A stretch of 64,000 nucleotides of DNA from Bacillus sp. Marseille-Q3570 (GCF_946151055.1 NZ_CAMGYZ010000014.1:41475-105474), one strand, 5' to 3'; shown: positions 9,059 through 19,580, numbered from the stretch's first letter. A program made the numbers and translations. Notes: a model not told the origin generated them from the sequence alone.

Positions 9059-9907
9059 ATGAATAAAGGCATAAATGCTTGGTGTTTCCCAGAATCCTAT
9101 TCAATAAATGACCTCTTCAAGTCAGCAAAAAAACATAGATTCGAAGGGGTGGAGTTGAATCTTTCTGAAGATCCCTCCGCACCATTGTTTCTCCATATGA
9201 AGGACAAAGACTTGATGGACATCAAGCATAAAGCTACTGAGGCAGGTTTGTCGCTTCTAAGCGTATCTACAGATTTATTTTGGAAATACCCACTCACCCA
9301 CGATGATGATCATGTGCGTAGGAAAGGCTTATCTATTGCTGAAGAGATGATTCGCATAGCAGGAATTTTTAAAGCGGATACTATTTTGGTTGTACCAGGT
9401 ATCGTCAATGAGCAAGTATCGTATGAAACAGCCTACAAAAGGTCCCAAGAATCATTGCATAGATTGATTCCTCTTGCCGAAAGGGCGAACATTACAATCG
9501 GAATTGAGAATGTTTGGAATAAATTTTTATTAAGCCCTCTGGAGATGCGGCGATTTGTAGATGAATTTGAAAGTGGGTCCATCGGTATTTATTTCGATGT
9601 AGGCAATGTGTATCCATACGGTTATGCAGACCAATGGATCAGGATCCTTTCTGACCGTATAAAAGCAGTTCATATTAAAGACTTCAAAAAAAGCGTTGGA
9701 AATATAAACGGCTTTGTCCCTCTCTTGGCTGGGGATATCAAATGGAAGCGTATAACTGAGGCGCTTGAGGAAATAGGATATGACGGATTCATCAGTCCTG
9801 AAATTACGCCACATCCACATTTTCAACAACAATTCATAAAAAACCTTTCAGTTACGATGGATGAAATCTTCCATTTCCAAAGACAACAGGGGGATATGCA
9901 TGAATAA
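9059..9907 (+). CDS. Sugar phosphate isomerase/epimerase-like TIM-barrel protein
   Basis: 282 residues of the xylose-isomerase-like/AP endonuclease 2 fold. Likely metal ligands are E in IGIENVW (about 146), D in IYFDVGN (about 180), H in AVHIKDF (about 205) and E in FISPEITPHPH (about 246). Family members isomerise or epimerise sugars, and some catalyse beta-elimination of 3-keto-glycosides. Its end overlaps the following kinase by 8 bases, showing tight translational coupling. Its place between two sugar dehydrogenases and a sugar kinase supports a role in converting an imported sugar. Confidence 0.88.
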   Translation: MNKGINAWCFPESYSINDLFKSAKKHRFEGVELNLSEDPSAPLFLHMKDKDLMDIKHKATEAGLSLLSVSTDLFWKYPLTHDDDHVRRKGLSIAEEMIRIAGIFKADTILVVPGIVNEQVSYETAYKRSQESLHRLIPLAERANITIGIENVWNKFLLSPLEMRRFVDEFESGSIGIYFDVGNVYPYGYADQWIRILSDRIKAVHIKDFKKSVGNINGFVPLLAGDIKWKRITEALEEIGYDGFISPEITPHPHFQQQFIKNLSVTMDEIFHFQRQQGDMHE

Positions 9908-10898
9908 TAACCGGCCGTACGCGATTGGACTCGATATTGGTGGAACGAATATTACCGGAGCTATCATCAGGAACACCGGTGAAATACATGAGAAAATATC
10001 GATTGATACAAATCCGGATACCAATGCTGATGAGGTTTTAGAAAGAGTCTATATGATGATAGAGGAGCTTATGGATAAGAGTAAAGTACCAATAGACGAT
10101 GTATCTGGAATTGGTGTGGCTACGGCTGGGGTTATCGACTCGAAAGAAAATGTAATCGTTTTTGCCAATAACCTACATTGGCGAAATGTTCAGATTGGCA
10201 GATTGATTGGTGATCGTTTTGCTCTTCCTATCAAGCTGACAAATGATGCAAATGCAGCTGCTATCGCAGAGTGGGTTTGGGGAGGAGGAAAAGCCTATCA
10301 AAATATGATTTATATAACTGTAAGCACTGGAATTGGTGCAGGTATCATCAGCAACGGTCGCTTGATCACAGGATGCGATGATAGTGCTGGGGAATTCGGA
10401 CACATCACGATCAACGCTGATGGACCATTGTGTGTATGTGGAAACAAAGGATGTGTTGAACGTTATGCTTCAGGGACAGCCATTGCTGAAAAGGTACAAA
10501 ATCAACTTAAGACTGAACCACATCGTAAAACGTATTTCGGTTATGAGAATGAGAGATTGATTACTTCCAAAATAGTAGAAGAAGCAGCGGATCAAGGAGA
10601 CGAGCTTGCATTGAATGCCTTCAAAGAGGCAGGCTACTATCTTGGGATTGGAATAACCAATCTCATCAATCTGTTCAACCCTGAGGTCATCATCCTTGGT
10701 GGAGGCGTCATGAAAGCGCAACGATTCATGCTTCCTGCAATACAAGAAACGATCAATGAGAGAGGAATATCAGCTTTGACCAAGCGGGTACAACTATCCA
10801 TTTCCTCATTGGACCAAGAGGGAGGCGTTTTGGGCGGCGCCGGGCTGTTCTTTATGGAACAACCAAGTTTAACTAATAACACCGTTGATCATGGCTAG
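9900..10898 (+). CDS. ROK-family sugar kinase (glucokinase-like)
   Basis: 332 residues from the ATG at 9900, preceded by GGGGG at 9889-9893. The frame is open to 9861 but that would lie deep in the previous gene. ATP-binding LDIGGTN at residues 11-17, and the ROK zinc motif GEFGHITINADGPLCVCGNKGC at its key residues H and three Cys, are both complete. Unlike the regulator at the start of the operon it keeps the kinase residues, so it should phosphorylate glucose or a related hexose. It is the last gene of the operon and a terminator follows. Confidence 0.92.
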   Translation: MNNNRPYAIGLDIGGTNITGAIIRNTGEIHEKISIDTNPDTNADEVLERVYMMIEELMDKSKVPIDDVSGIGVATAGVIDSKENVIVFANNLHWRNVQIGRLIGDRFALPIKLTNDANAAAIAEWVWGGGKAYQNMIYITVSTGIGAGIISNGRLITGCDDSAGEFGHITINADGPLCVCGNKGCVERYASGTAIAEKVQNQLKTEPHRKTYFGYENERLITSKIVEEAADQGDELALNAFKEAGYYLGIGITNLINLFNPEVIILGGGVMKAQRFMLPAIQETINERGISALTKRVQLSISSLDQEGGVLGGAGLFFMEQPSLTNNTVDHG

Positions 10899-10950
10899 GG
10901 TAAATGAAAAAGGGATCCGTTTTGGGGTGCATAACCTATAAAAGACATTA

Positions 10951-10986
10951 AAAATGTCCTGTGAATTGACACAGGACATTTTGTTT
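10951..10986 (+). terminator. Terminator ending the sugar operon
   Basis: A 12-bp stem (AAATGTCCTGTG at 10952-10963 with 10970-10981), loop AATTGA, followed by T-rich DNA. The remaining DNA up to 11122 shows no gene. Confidence 0.88.
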
Positions 10987-11122
10987 TAATATTCAATGAA
11001 TGTTTCTCAGGGATTTAATGAAACAAATGACAGCTTACATCTACTGAATGGCTTTAAAGTAATAAAGAGTTAAGTCCCTTATCGGATTATTAAAGAAAAT
11101 AATGAAAAAAACATATTGATTC

Positions 11123-11161
11123 TTAATTCAGGCTTAAACGCAAATTAACATCATCTCTCTA
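11123..11161 (+). promoter_or_regulatory. Candidate PhoP-binding Pho box
   Basis: Hexamers TTAATT (11123), TTAAAC (11134), TTAACA (11145) and a poorer TCTCTA (11156) repeat with an 11-bp period, matching the TTnACA-N5 arrangement bound by Bacillus PhoP. It lies 40 bases before the GDPD gene. Seen by eye only. Confidence 0.5.
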
Positions 11162-11200
11162 TCCTTATAAAGGTAAACAACTTTATAAGGAGTGGAGTAA

Positions 11201-12280
11201 ATGAAATGGAAAAAGATTAATTTAGCAACCCTTGCTGTACTGATGGTATGTTCAACATTACCTGTTCTACCTGATGAAGCACTCGCCAGGTCAGATGCAC
11301 GAGGAAACGGTAGGAATGCGTTCGACTTACAAGCTCACAGAGGTGGAATTGGCCACACTGTCGAGTCTACGATCGCTTCATTTTCTAAAGCACTTGAAAT
11401 GGGTGTGAGTACGCTCGAACTTGATGTTCAAATCACAGAAGATCACAAGGCTGTAGTGACACACGATAGGAAGATTTCTGGCGAAAAGTGCCAGGATACC
11501 GGTCCTGCTGTCACTGGAGACCCCGAATACCCTTATGTCGGTAAGTATATAAAGAATCTTACGTTTGATCAGGTTCGCACACTGGACTGCGGTTCACAGA
11601 CATTGCAACAATTTCCAGGTCAACACCCTAGTCCTGGTGCCCGGATGCCGTTGTTAAGCGAAGTATTTGATCTCGTGGATCGCTATCGTGCCAATAAAGT
11701 ATGGATGAATATTGAGACGAAGGTAGAGGCTGGGGCACCAGAGGAAACTGCTCCTCGTGAGGAATTTGTTCAAATCGTCGCCCGCGAAGTTCGTGAGGCG
11801 GGAATGCTTAACCGGGTGACAATCCAAAGCTTCGATTGGGGTGCACTCATGCGTATGCGTGAGATAGAACCACGATTACCGCTGGTTGCATTGACAAATG
11901 GTCCGCAATTCTTAGAACCCGGACAGCCTGGTGCTTCTCCATGGTTAGGAGGAATTGATATCGATGACTTCGGTGGTGACCTTGTAACTGCGGCTCACTC
12001 TTTCGGTGCTGACGCAATTTCCCCCGTGCATGGGTTCCCACAAAACGGAAAAATTTCGGATGAGAATTACGAGCCGTATGTGACGAAGCAAATGGTCGAG
12101 AAAGCACATCGTTACGGTATGAAGGTGATTCCGTGGACGGTTGACGATACGGCAACGATGGACAAGCTTATCGCTGATGGTGTTGATGGAATTATTACCG
12201 ACTACCCTGATCGATTACGTCGGGTGATGGAACAAAATGGTTTTAAATTACCTAAGCGATACCCAACTCCAAAGAAATAA
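11201..12280 (+). CDS. Secreted glycerophosphodiester phosphodiesterase (GDPD/GlpQ-like)
   Basis: 359 residues with an export signal: KWKK, a hydrophobic core and an ALA-R cleavage site near residue 29. The GDPD catalytic start AHRGG is at about 46-50, the metal/catalytic ELDVQ at about 77-81 and the general-acid histidine in VVTHDRK at about 90. The C-terminal barrel strand VDGIITDYPDRL is also typical. It would release glycerol-3-phosphate from phospholipid head groups or glycerol-phosphate teichoic acid outside the cell. The start ATG follows AAGGAGTGG. The candidate Pho box upstream and the phosphodiester-processing gene downstream suggest a phosphate-starvation role. Confidence 0.92.
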   Translation: MKWKKINLATLAVLMVCSTLPVLPDEALARSDARGNGRNAFDLQAHRGGIGHTVESTIASFSKALEMGVSTLELDVQITEDHKAVVTHDRKISGEKCQDTGPAVTGDPEYPYVGKYIKNLTFDQVRTLDCGSQTLQQFPGQHPSPGARMPLLSEVFDLVDRYRANKVWMNIETKVEAGAPEETAPREEFVQIVAREVREAGMLNRVTIQSFDWGALMRMREIEPRLPLVALTNGPQFLEPGQPGASPWLGGIDIDDFGGDLVTAAHSFGADAISPVHGFPQNGKISDENYEPYVTKQMVEKAHRYGMKVIPWTVDDTATMDKLIADGVDGIITDYPDRLRRVMEQNGFKLPKRYPTPKK

Positions 12281-12397
12281 GAAATATTTATAACAAAATC
12301 TTCAACATGATTAAACTCGTTTTTTCCCATTGGCCATATGGATGAACTAAATCGTTTTTATTGGATATGGCCTATTTATTAAAAGAGGGGTGTTTAG

Positions 12398-13981
12398 ATG
12401 GTTGGTTCAATGTCTAAAAAAGCGCTGGTATCCATTATGGCAATCACAACCATGGGGTCGGCAAGCCTACATATGGAAATGCCCGATGAAGCATATGCCA
12501 AAAATATCTCAACAGTGCGTGCTAGTGAAAAACTTTCTATAGGCTATAAGGAATTACCGGAGACACGCAACACTACGCAGCTGGTAAAGGGAGTGACCCA
12601 TACAGAAATTGAGAGAGGTTATCGGTCGGAAAAATCTTACTTTACCATCGATGCAGGATTTTATGATACAAAAGAGGATGCCAACCAAGCTGTGAAGAGT
12701 CTGAAGGAACAGGGGTATGAAGCGAAGATCCATCAGGTGGAAAATAGTAAGGGCACAGATGTAGAAGAAAAAATGATTGGGTATGTCGTCTACAGCGGCC
12801 AATTTAAAAAAGAAGAGGAAGCAAAACCAATAGTGGAAAATATGAAGGACGATGGATTTGAGAATGTACGTGTAATTTATTCTGATTACGATGGAACGAT
12901 TAAAACCACCGGTCCATGGGAGATCGACGTCATTGAAATTGATCCGGATAAGTTTGAAGGGGAGCTCACCAATGCCCTGGCAAATGGCGAGATCTCCGGG
13001 AAAGAAACAGTTTCATCCATTGCACAGCGGAAAAATGCAATTGCAGGTATAAACGGCGGTTATTTTGTCGTCGGAACAAATGACGGTGTGCCTGGAGACC
13101 TTGCAGGAATTTCTGTTACGGATGGCAAGCTGGTTAGCGAATCTATAGGGGGAAGAACAAGTTTTCTGTTAAATGAAAACAGAGCGGATATAGGAGAAAC
13201 CGAGACAAAGTCAGTTGCCGAAACACTAGATGGGAAAACAGAAGTGATCGATGGAATCAACAGGCAACCAGGTTTGATAAGAAGCTGTGGCGGGAATGGG
13301 GATGAACCTACTGATAAACCGAAGCATGATGTTACCTGTACAGATACAGATGAACTGATCCAGTATAACGCTGATTTCGGGGCGAATACACCTACCGGGA
13401 AAGGGTATGAAGTCGTATTAAATGACGATGGGACTATAGTGGAGACGCGCGATGAACGAGGTGGTGAGATACCAAAGAATTCAGTCGTTCTTGCAGCAAC
13501 TGGAGAGAAAGCGGAATGGCTTCAAAATGCTTCTTCAATCGGAGAGGATCTGGATGTTGGAAATCAACTCTTTATCGATGGGAAGAGGATTGACACTAAT
13601 TCAGGATTGGATGTGGTGAACGGCGGACCACGTCTTCTAGAAAACGGAACGAACAAGATCCAGGCAGATGAGGAAGGGTTTCACTGGAGTGATGACTTCT
13701 ATTATCATTTCGGTCTCTACCGACATCCAAGGACACTGGCAGGAGTTAAAGAAAACGGCAATATTTTGTTGGTAACCATTGACGGACGAAACCCGGAAAG
13801 CAGTATCGGAGTAAACTTTTATGAAAGTGCCGAGCTTTTAAAATCGCTAGGAGCTGTCGAAGGGATGAACCTTGACGGTGGAGGATCTTCCACCATGGTC
13901 GTTAACGGAGGACTTGTGAACCACCCATCAGACACTAGCGGGGAAAGAGCTGTAGGGGATGGCATTTTCATACTGAAATAA
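12398..13981 (+). CDS. Secreted SPOR-domain plus phosphodiester glycosidase (NAGPA) protein
   Basis: 527 residues. N-terminal signal sequence with a probable AYA-K cleavage near residue 33; a SPOR-like peptidoglycan-binding repeat at about 80-165 (YFTIDAGFYDTKEDA, then YVVYSGQFKKEEEA); and a C-terminal NAGPA/phosphodiester glycosidase domain from about 220, with GINGGYF and the hallmark NLDGGGSSTMV near 490. Such enzymes remove sugars joined through phosphodiesters. The SPOR part would hold it at the cell wall. It follows the GDPD gene by 117 bases, in which GGCCATAT (12332) and ATATGGCC (12365) form a loose hairpin. Together they could strip teichoic-acid-like polymers; the substrate is inference. 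Confidence 0.88.
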   Translation: MVGSMSKKALVSIMAITTMGSASLHMEMPDEAYAKNISTVRASEKLSIGYKELPETRNTTQLVKGVTHTEIERGYRSEKSYFTIDAGFYDTKEDANQAVKSLKEQGYEAKIHQVENSKGTDVEEKMIGYVVYSGQFKKEEEAKPIVENMKDDGFENVRVIYSDYDGTIKTTGPWEIDVIEIDPDKFEGELTNALANGEISGKETVSSIAQRKNAIAGINGGYFVVGTNDGVPGDLAGISVTDGKLVSESIGGRTSFLLNENRADIGETETKSVAETLDGKTEVIDGINRQPGLIRSCGGNGDEPTDKPKHDVTCTDTDELIQYNADFGANTPTGKGYEVVLNDDGTIVETRDERGGEIPKNSVVLAATGEKAEWLQNASSIGEDLDVGNQLFIDGKRIDTNSGLDVVNGGPRLLENGTNKIQADEEGFHWSDDFYYHFGLYRHPRTLAGVKENGNILLVTIDGRNPESSIGVNFYESAELLKSLGAVEGMNLDGGGSSTMVVNGGLVNHPSDTSGERAVGDGIFILK

Positions 13982-14170
13982 TCTTTAAAAAAGTGGGGCG
14001 AACGGGGGAAGATTGCTTTACAAGGTGATCGCACATTCGTTCGAAAAAGGAAGGGAACCCGTTATGACTGGCTTTGGGCTCTTTTTCTTTTGAACCCCCT
14101 CTATCCGTACAAGCGCATCACCTGGTAGTTTAATAGAATAGAGTATTACGCTTTTTGGAGGTGATACTCT

Positions 14171-14347
14171 ATGAATTTCTTTCGAAGGTGCCCGTACCAT
14201 GTGATGTGTCCGCCTTATGAATTGCATGAGAAATGTCCGATATGTAAGCAAGGCGGTGAGTTTTCTCAATGGGATCCTGACGAGCGGATTCCACCCTATG
14301 AACGGAAGGTGGAAAGGAAGAGGGATCCACGTGAATATAAGGAATAA
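14171..14347 (+). CDS. Small cysteine-rich protein of unknown function (58 aa)
   Basis: A 58-residue reading frame with a near-perfect ribosome binding site, GGAGGTGAT at 14158-14166, correctly spaced. Cysteines at 7, 13, 22 and 25 (C-P-Y-H-V-M-C and C-P-I-C) could bind zinc; the rest is rich in charged residues and proline. No homologue is recognised. It sits alone between the NAGPA gene and the ZTP riboswitch. A longer overlapping frame from 14217 lacks a ribosome binding site and was not accepted. Confidence 0.6.
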   Translation: MNFFRRCPYHVMCPPYELHEKCPICKQGGEFSQWDPDERIPPYERKVERKRDPREYKE

Positions 14348-14411
14348 TAATCTATCATTCATCCATAAATTAAAAATATTATTTTTTGTAACGCTTTTCA
14401 GCATTATAGTG

Positions 14412-14440
14412 TTGAAGATTTGTCCGATAATTGATACTAT
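14412..14440 (+). promoter_or_regulatory. Sigma-A promoter of the serA leader
   Basis: -35 TTGAAG at 14412-14417, a 17-base spacer, -10 TACTAT at 14435-14440. Transcription would begin near 14447, just before the ZTP aptamer. Confidence 0.7.
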
Positions 14441-14456
14441 AGCTATTAATCGATAG

Positions 14457-14527
14457 GCTATGTGTAACTGGCGAACACGGATCACCGTGAGGGAGCACAT
14501 AGTGACGTTTAGCCGTTCGCCTGGGCA
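14457..14527 (+). promoter_or_regulatory. ZTP (ZMP/ZTP, pfl) riboswitch aptamer upstream of serA
   Basis: The conserved class features are present in order: P1 CTATGTG (14458-14464) pairing with CACATAG (14496-14502); the internal-loop sequence AACTGGCGAACA; P2 CACGG/CCGTG around loop ATCA; the GGGAGC element; and the terminal CGCCTGGGCA (14518-14527). The riboswitch senses ZTP/ZMP, which accumulates when 10-formyl-tetrahydrofolate is short. Serine made by the SerA pathway feeds one-carbon units through serine hydroxymethyltransferase, so control of serA is biologically coherent. The last aptamer bases overlap the start of the terminator stem, consistent with a transcriptional ON switch. Confidence 0.92.
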
Positions 14528-14562
14528 GAGGTAAGGGATATTGATCCCTTGCCTCTTTATGT
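14527..14562 (+). terminator. Riboswitch-controlled terminator
   Basis: 12-bp stem AGAGGTAAGGGA (14527-14538) with TCCCTTGCCTCT (14545-14556), one G-U pair, loop TATTGA, then TTATGTTT. Its left arm begins at the last base of the aptamer. Confidence 0.85.
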
Positions 14563-14573
14563 TTATAGGAGGG

Positions 14574-14705
14574 ATGTTCACCAGGAAACCACCGTCATAT
14601 AACGAGCAATTAAGTTCCCATAAAGCAAACAACCCGGTTCTTTCAATGTATGTAGATGAATGTGCAAGATTCTTTCTAACTACCAAAAAGGAGACGATTC
14701 AATGA
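14574..14705 (+). CDS. Possible 43-codon leader ORF overlapping serA (low confidence)
   Basis: An ATG after AGGAGGG (14567-14573) opens a 43-codon frame whose TGA overlaps the serA start as ATGA. The overlap would couple translation, but the spacing between AGGAGG and the ATG is only one base and the peptide resembles nothing known. It could be chance. Confidence 0.25.
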   Translation: MFTRKPPSYNEQLSSHKANNPVLSMYVDECARFFLTTKKETIQ

Positions 14706-15901
14706 GCTTACTGACATTAGAGAAAGTCAAAACGATCAAGACGTTAAATGGGATTGCAGCAAGCGGACTGAATGTATTCAATAAAGAGGACTATACGATA
14801 AACAGTGAAAGTGAAGATCCAGACGGTATTGTTGTGCGTAGTTATGATATGCATTCCTTGGAATTCGGCAATAACTTGAAGGCAATTGCCCGTGCGGGGG
14901 CAGGGGTGAACAACATCCCTGTTGAGACATGTACTGAACGAGGCATCGTCGTTTTCAATACACCGGGAGCAAATGCGAATGCGGTCAAAGAGCTTGTGCT
15001 GACTTCTTTGATGGCTTCATCCCGCAATCTTTTTTCCGGAATCAACTGGGTGAGATCATTGGAAGGTGAAGGCGAACGGATCCCTGAACTTGTCGAAGCC
15101 GGGAAAAAACAATTCGTCGGCAATGAAATAAAAGGGAAGACGCTAGGAGTCATCGGCCTGGGAGCAGTCGGTGCGCATGTCGCGAATGATGCGCTCGATC
15201 TGGATATGGACGTGCTCGGGTTCGATCCATTCCTCTCTGTCGATACCGCTTTGAGCTTGTCCCGGAAAGTCCAACGGGCGATGACCATTGAACAGTTGTT
15301 TGCTGAATCGGATTATATCACGGTGCACGTCCCGTTGACTCCTGATACAAAAGGTATGTTCAATAAAGAGACCTTTGGCATCATGAAGGATGGCGCCCAT
15401 ATACTGAACTTTTCCCGGGGTGAACTTGTGGATGATGAGGATATGGCAGTGGCTCTTGAGGATGGAAAAATAGGAAAGTACATTACAGACTTTCCGAATG
15501 AACGACTGATCAATGTGGAAAATGTCATTTCAATTCCTCATCTTGGCGCTTCCACGAAAGAATCGGAGGAAAACTGTGCCGTCATGGCAGCCCGTCAAAT
15601 GAAGGATTATCTGGAGACAGGGAATATCAAGAATTCGGTCAACTTTCCGAACGCTTCTCTTCCTTATACGGGAAAGCCTCGTATCGCCGGATTCCACAAA
15701 AACGTCCCGAACATGGTCGGGCAGATGACGACCGCTCTATCAAACTATAACCTGAACATCGCCGACATGGTGAACCGAAGCAGAGGGGATTATGCATATA
15801 CGATGATCGACATCGACAATCAAGCGGATGAAGTTGACATCATCGGATTGGAAGAAGAGATCAAACAGATTGATGGCATCGTAACCGTACGTGTGATTTG
15901 A
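14702..15901 (+). CDS. serA: D-3-phosphoglycerate dehydrogenase
   Basis: 399 residues; first step of serine synthesis from 3-phosphoglycerate, cytosolic and NAD-dependent. Seen are the substrate-binding ARAGAGVNNIP (about 67-77), the Rossmann motif GVIGLGAVGAHVA (about 147-159), NFSRGELVD with catalytic arginine (about 235) and IPHLGASTKESEE with the catalytic histidine (about 280). The last 75 residues form a short ACT-like regulatory domain; the intervening domain of long SerA proteins is missing, making this the shorter form found in many Bacilli. AAAGGAG before the ATG at 14702 decides the start over an open frame from 14660. Expression is expected to depend on the ZTP riboswitch. Confidence 0.93.
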   Translation: MSLLTLEKVKTIKTLNGIAASGLNVFNKEDYTINSESEDPDGIVVRSYDMHSLEFGNNLKAIARAGAGVNNIPVETCTERGIVVFNTPGANANAVKELVLTSLMASSRNLFSGINWVRSLEGEGERIPELVEAGKKQFVGNEIKGKTLGVIGLGAVGAHVANDALDLDMDVLGFDPFLSVDTALSLSRKVQRAMTIEQLFAESDYITVHVPLTPDTKGMFNKETFGIMKDGAHILNFSRGELVDDEDMAVALEDGKIGKYITDFPNERLINVENVISIPHLGASTKESEENCAVMAARQMKDYLETGNIKNSVNFPNASLPYTGKPRIAGFHKNVPNMVGQMTTALSNYNLNIADMVNRSRGDYAYTMIDIDNQADEVDIIGLEEEIKQIDGIVTVRVI

Positions 15902-15918
15902 AAAGTAAATCATACAAG

Positions 15919-15958
15919 AAAAACACCACTATGCTGATGCTGAAGTGGTGTTTTTTTA
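15919..15958 (+). terminator. Terminator after serA
   Basis: AAACACCACT (15921-15930) pairs with AGTGGTGTTT (15943-15952), followed by a run of T. A very similar AACACCACT hairpin recurs at 26773-26803. Confidence 0.88.
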
Positions 15959-16084
15959 TTTCATTTTTAATGACTCTTCCTCTTCCCACTTTAATTATAC
16001 CACACAAAAAATGGTAAAAATAGACTATTTCTTCTCGTTTACACCTGCTAAAATCAATATCACATGAATGGTTGGGAGTGGTGA

Positions 16085-18691
<2,607 letters not shown>

Positions 18692-18724
18692 TCTGAGCAC
18701 CATACATTTTTATATGAAATTTAA

Positions 18725-18752
18725 AGGTCCCGTGAAGTGACACGGGACTTTT
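18725..18752. terminator. Bidirectional terminator between rph and a small membrane protein gene
   Basis: GTCCCGTG (18727-18734) pairs with CACGGGAC (18741-18748), with A-rich and T-rich flanks on the two sides. It can serve rph and the convergent small gene. Confidence 0.8.
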
Positions 18753-18812
18753 ACTTTAATATCAAGGAACAGTGAAAACTAGATCGAAGCTGAATTGATG
18801 TTTTATAGGTCA

Positions 18813-18944
18813 TTAAAAAAAGAATTTGAACGATTTGAAGACGACCACCCAGGTGAAGATGAGGATGACGATCGCAAACAGAACGCTGAAGCCGATGATC
18901 GGCCATACATAACTATTAAGTCCCCCATACAAAGGAAAGTTCAA
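18813..18944 (-). CDS. Very small membrane protein (43 aa), TTG start
   Basis: Reading the minus strand, a TTG at 18944 preceded by AAAGGGGAT opens a 43-codon frame ending at 18813. The peptide begins NFPLYGGLNSYVWP, has one hydrophobic span of about 20 residues (FSVLFAIVILIFTWVVVF) and a basic, phenylalanine-rich tail, so it should be a single-pass membrane protein. The plus-strand frame 18795-19112 over the same DNA is unusually acidic and looks like its shadow. Function unknown; no operon partner. Confidence 0.65.
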   Translation of the reverse strand: MNFPLYGGLNSYVWPIIGFSVLFAIVILIFTWVVVFKSFKFFF

Positions 18945-19508
18945 ATGCCTATCCCCTTTCAATGTTTTTCTATATTCTATGAAAGGTATATCCGTTCAGA
19001 TATAAACACCGAAGAAACGGGCGGATGCTTTTGCTTTTCAAGGATTTATACAAGTATTAGAGGAATCTCAAAGAGCTTACAGACCTACGGAAAAAACATA
19101 ATAATATTCTAAGCAGATGGAGGCGACGAAAACTAGCGGACAAGTGTTCCGTTATGTGTGACAAAATGACTTGATTTCAAAAAATAGAGGACAACTTTCC
19201 GCTATTTCGGTGAAATGACTCTGATTTTATCGTACTTAAGGCAAATAAGGATTCTGGTGTCCTCTAATTTTGAGAAGGTAGGGGATTTGGGGCAAATAAG
19301 GTCTCTGGTGTCCTCTAATTCGTCAGTGAATCGTAAGACTTAATCATCGCATCTGGCTTGGCTGAGCCAGGCTTTCTTTATAGTGTGAATCATTAAACCT
19401 CCTAATACCTCCCCGATTACCTCTTGAATCGTAAATTGAAATCTGGATGTCCCCTAAATCACCTTAGCCGGTTTTTGGAAACAGCCAGATTTTTTCAGGT
19501 TTATCAAG
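18945..19508. other. Non-coding stretch with short repeats
   Basis: No convincing gene. It holds the promoter side of the small membrane protein, inverted and direct short repeats from 19130 on (including AGCGGACAAGTGTTCCGTT), the 30-bp repeat pair listed separately, and a small GC-rich hairpin CTGGCT/AGCCAG at 19352-19371. Confidence 0.6.
19240..19320 (+). repeat. Pair of 30-bp direct repeats
   Basis: GGCAAATAAGG followed by CTGGTGTCCTCTAATT occurs at 19240-19269 and 19291-19320; only the two or three bases between the blocks differ. Likely a dispersed intergenic repeat family. Confidence 0.75.
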
Positions 19509-19552
19509 TCGTAATCGTTACGATTTACAAATCGGAATCATTACGATAAAAT
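19509..19552 (+). promoter_or_regulatory. Zur-controlled promoter of the zinc-binding lipoprotein gene
   Basis: Two Zur-like inverted repeats, TCGTAATCGTTACGA (19509-19523) and TCGGAATCATTACGA (19532-19546), match the B. subtilis Zur box TCGTAATnATTACGA with one and one or two changes. Between and beside them lie -35 TTTACA (19524-19529) and -10 TAAAAT (19547-19552) with a 17-base spacer, so bound Zur would block RNA polymerase when zinc is plentiful. Confidence 0.85.
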
Positions 19553-19580
19553 GTTTATCATATGAAAAGGGGGACTGAAA

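Noticed and set aside
14217..14456. 79-codon frame overlapping the small cysteine-rich gene
   Set aside because: No ribosome binding site and it runs into the serA leader promoter.
18795..19112. Plus-strand 105-codon frame after rph
   Set aside because: Acidic, no ribosome binding site, and it overlaps a better supported minus-strand small membrane protein whose shadow explains the odd composition.
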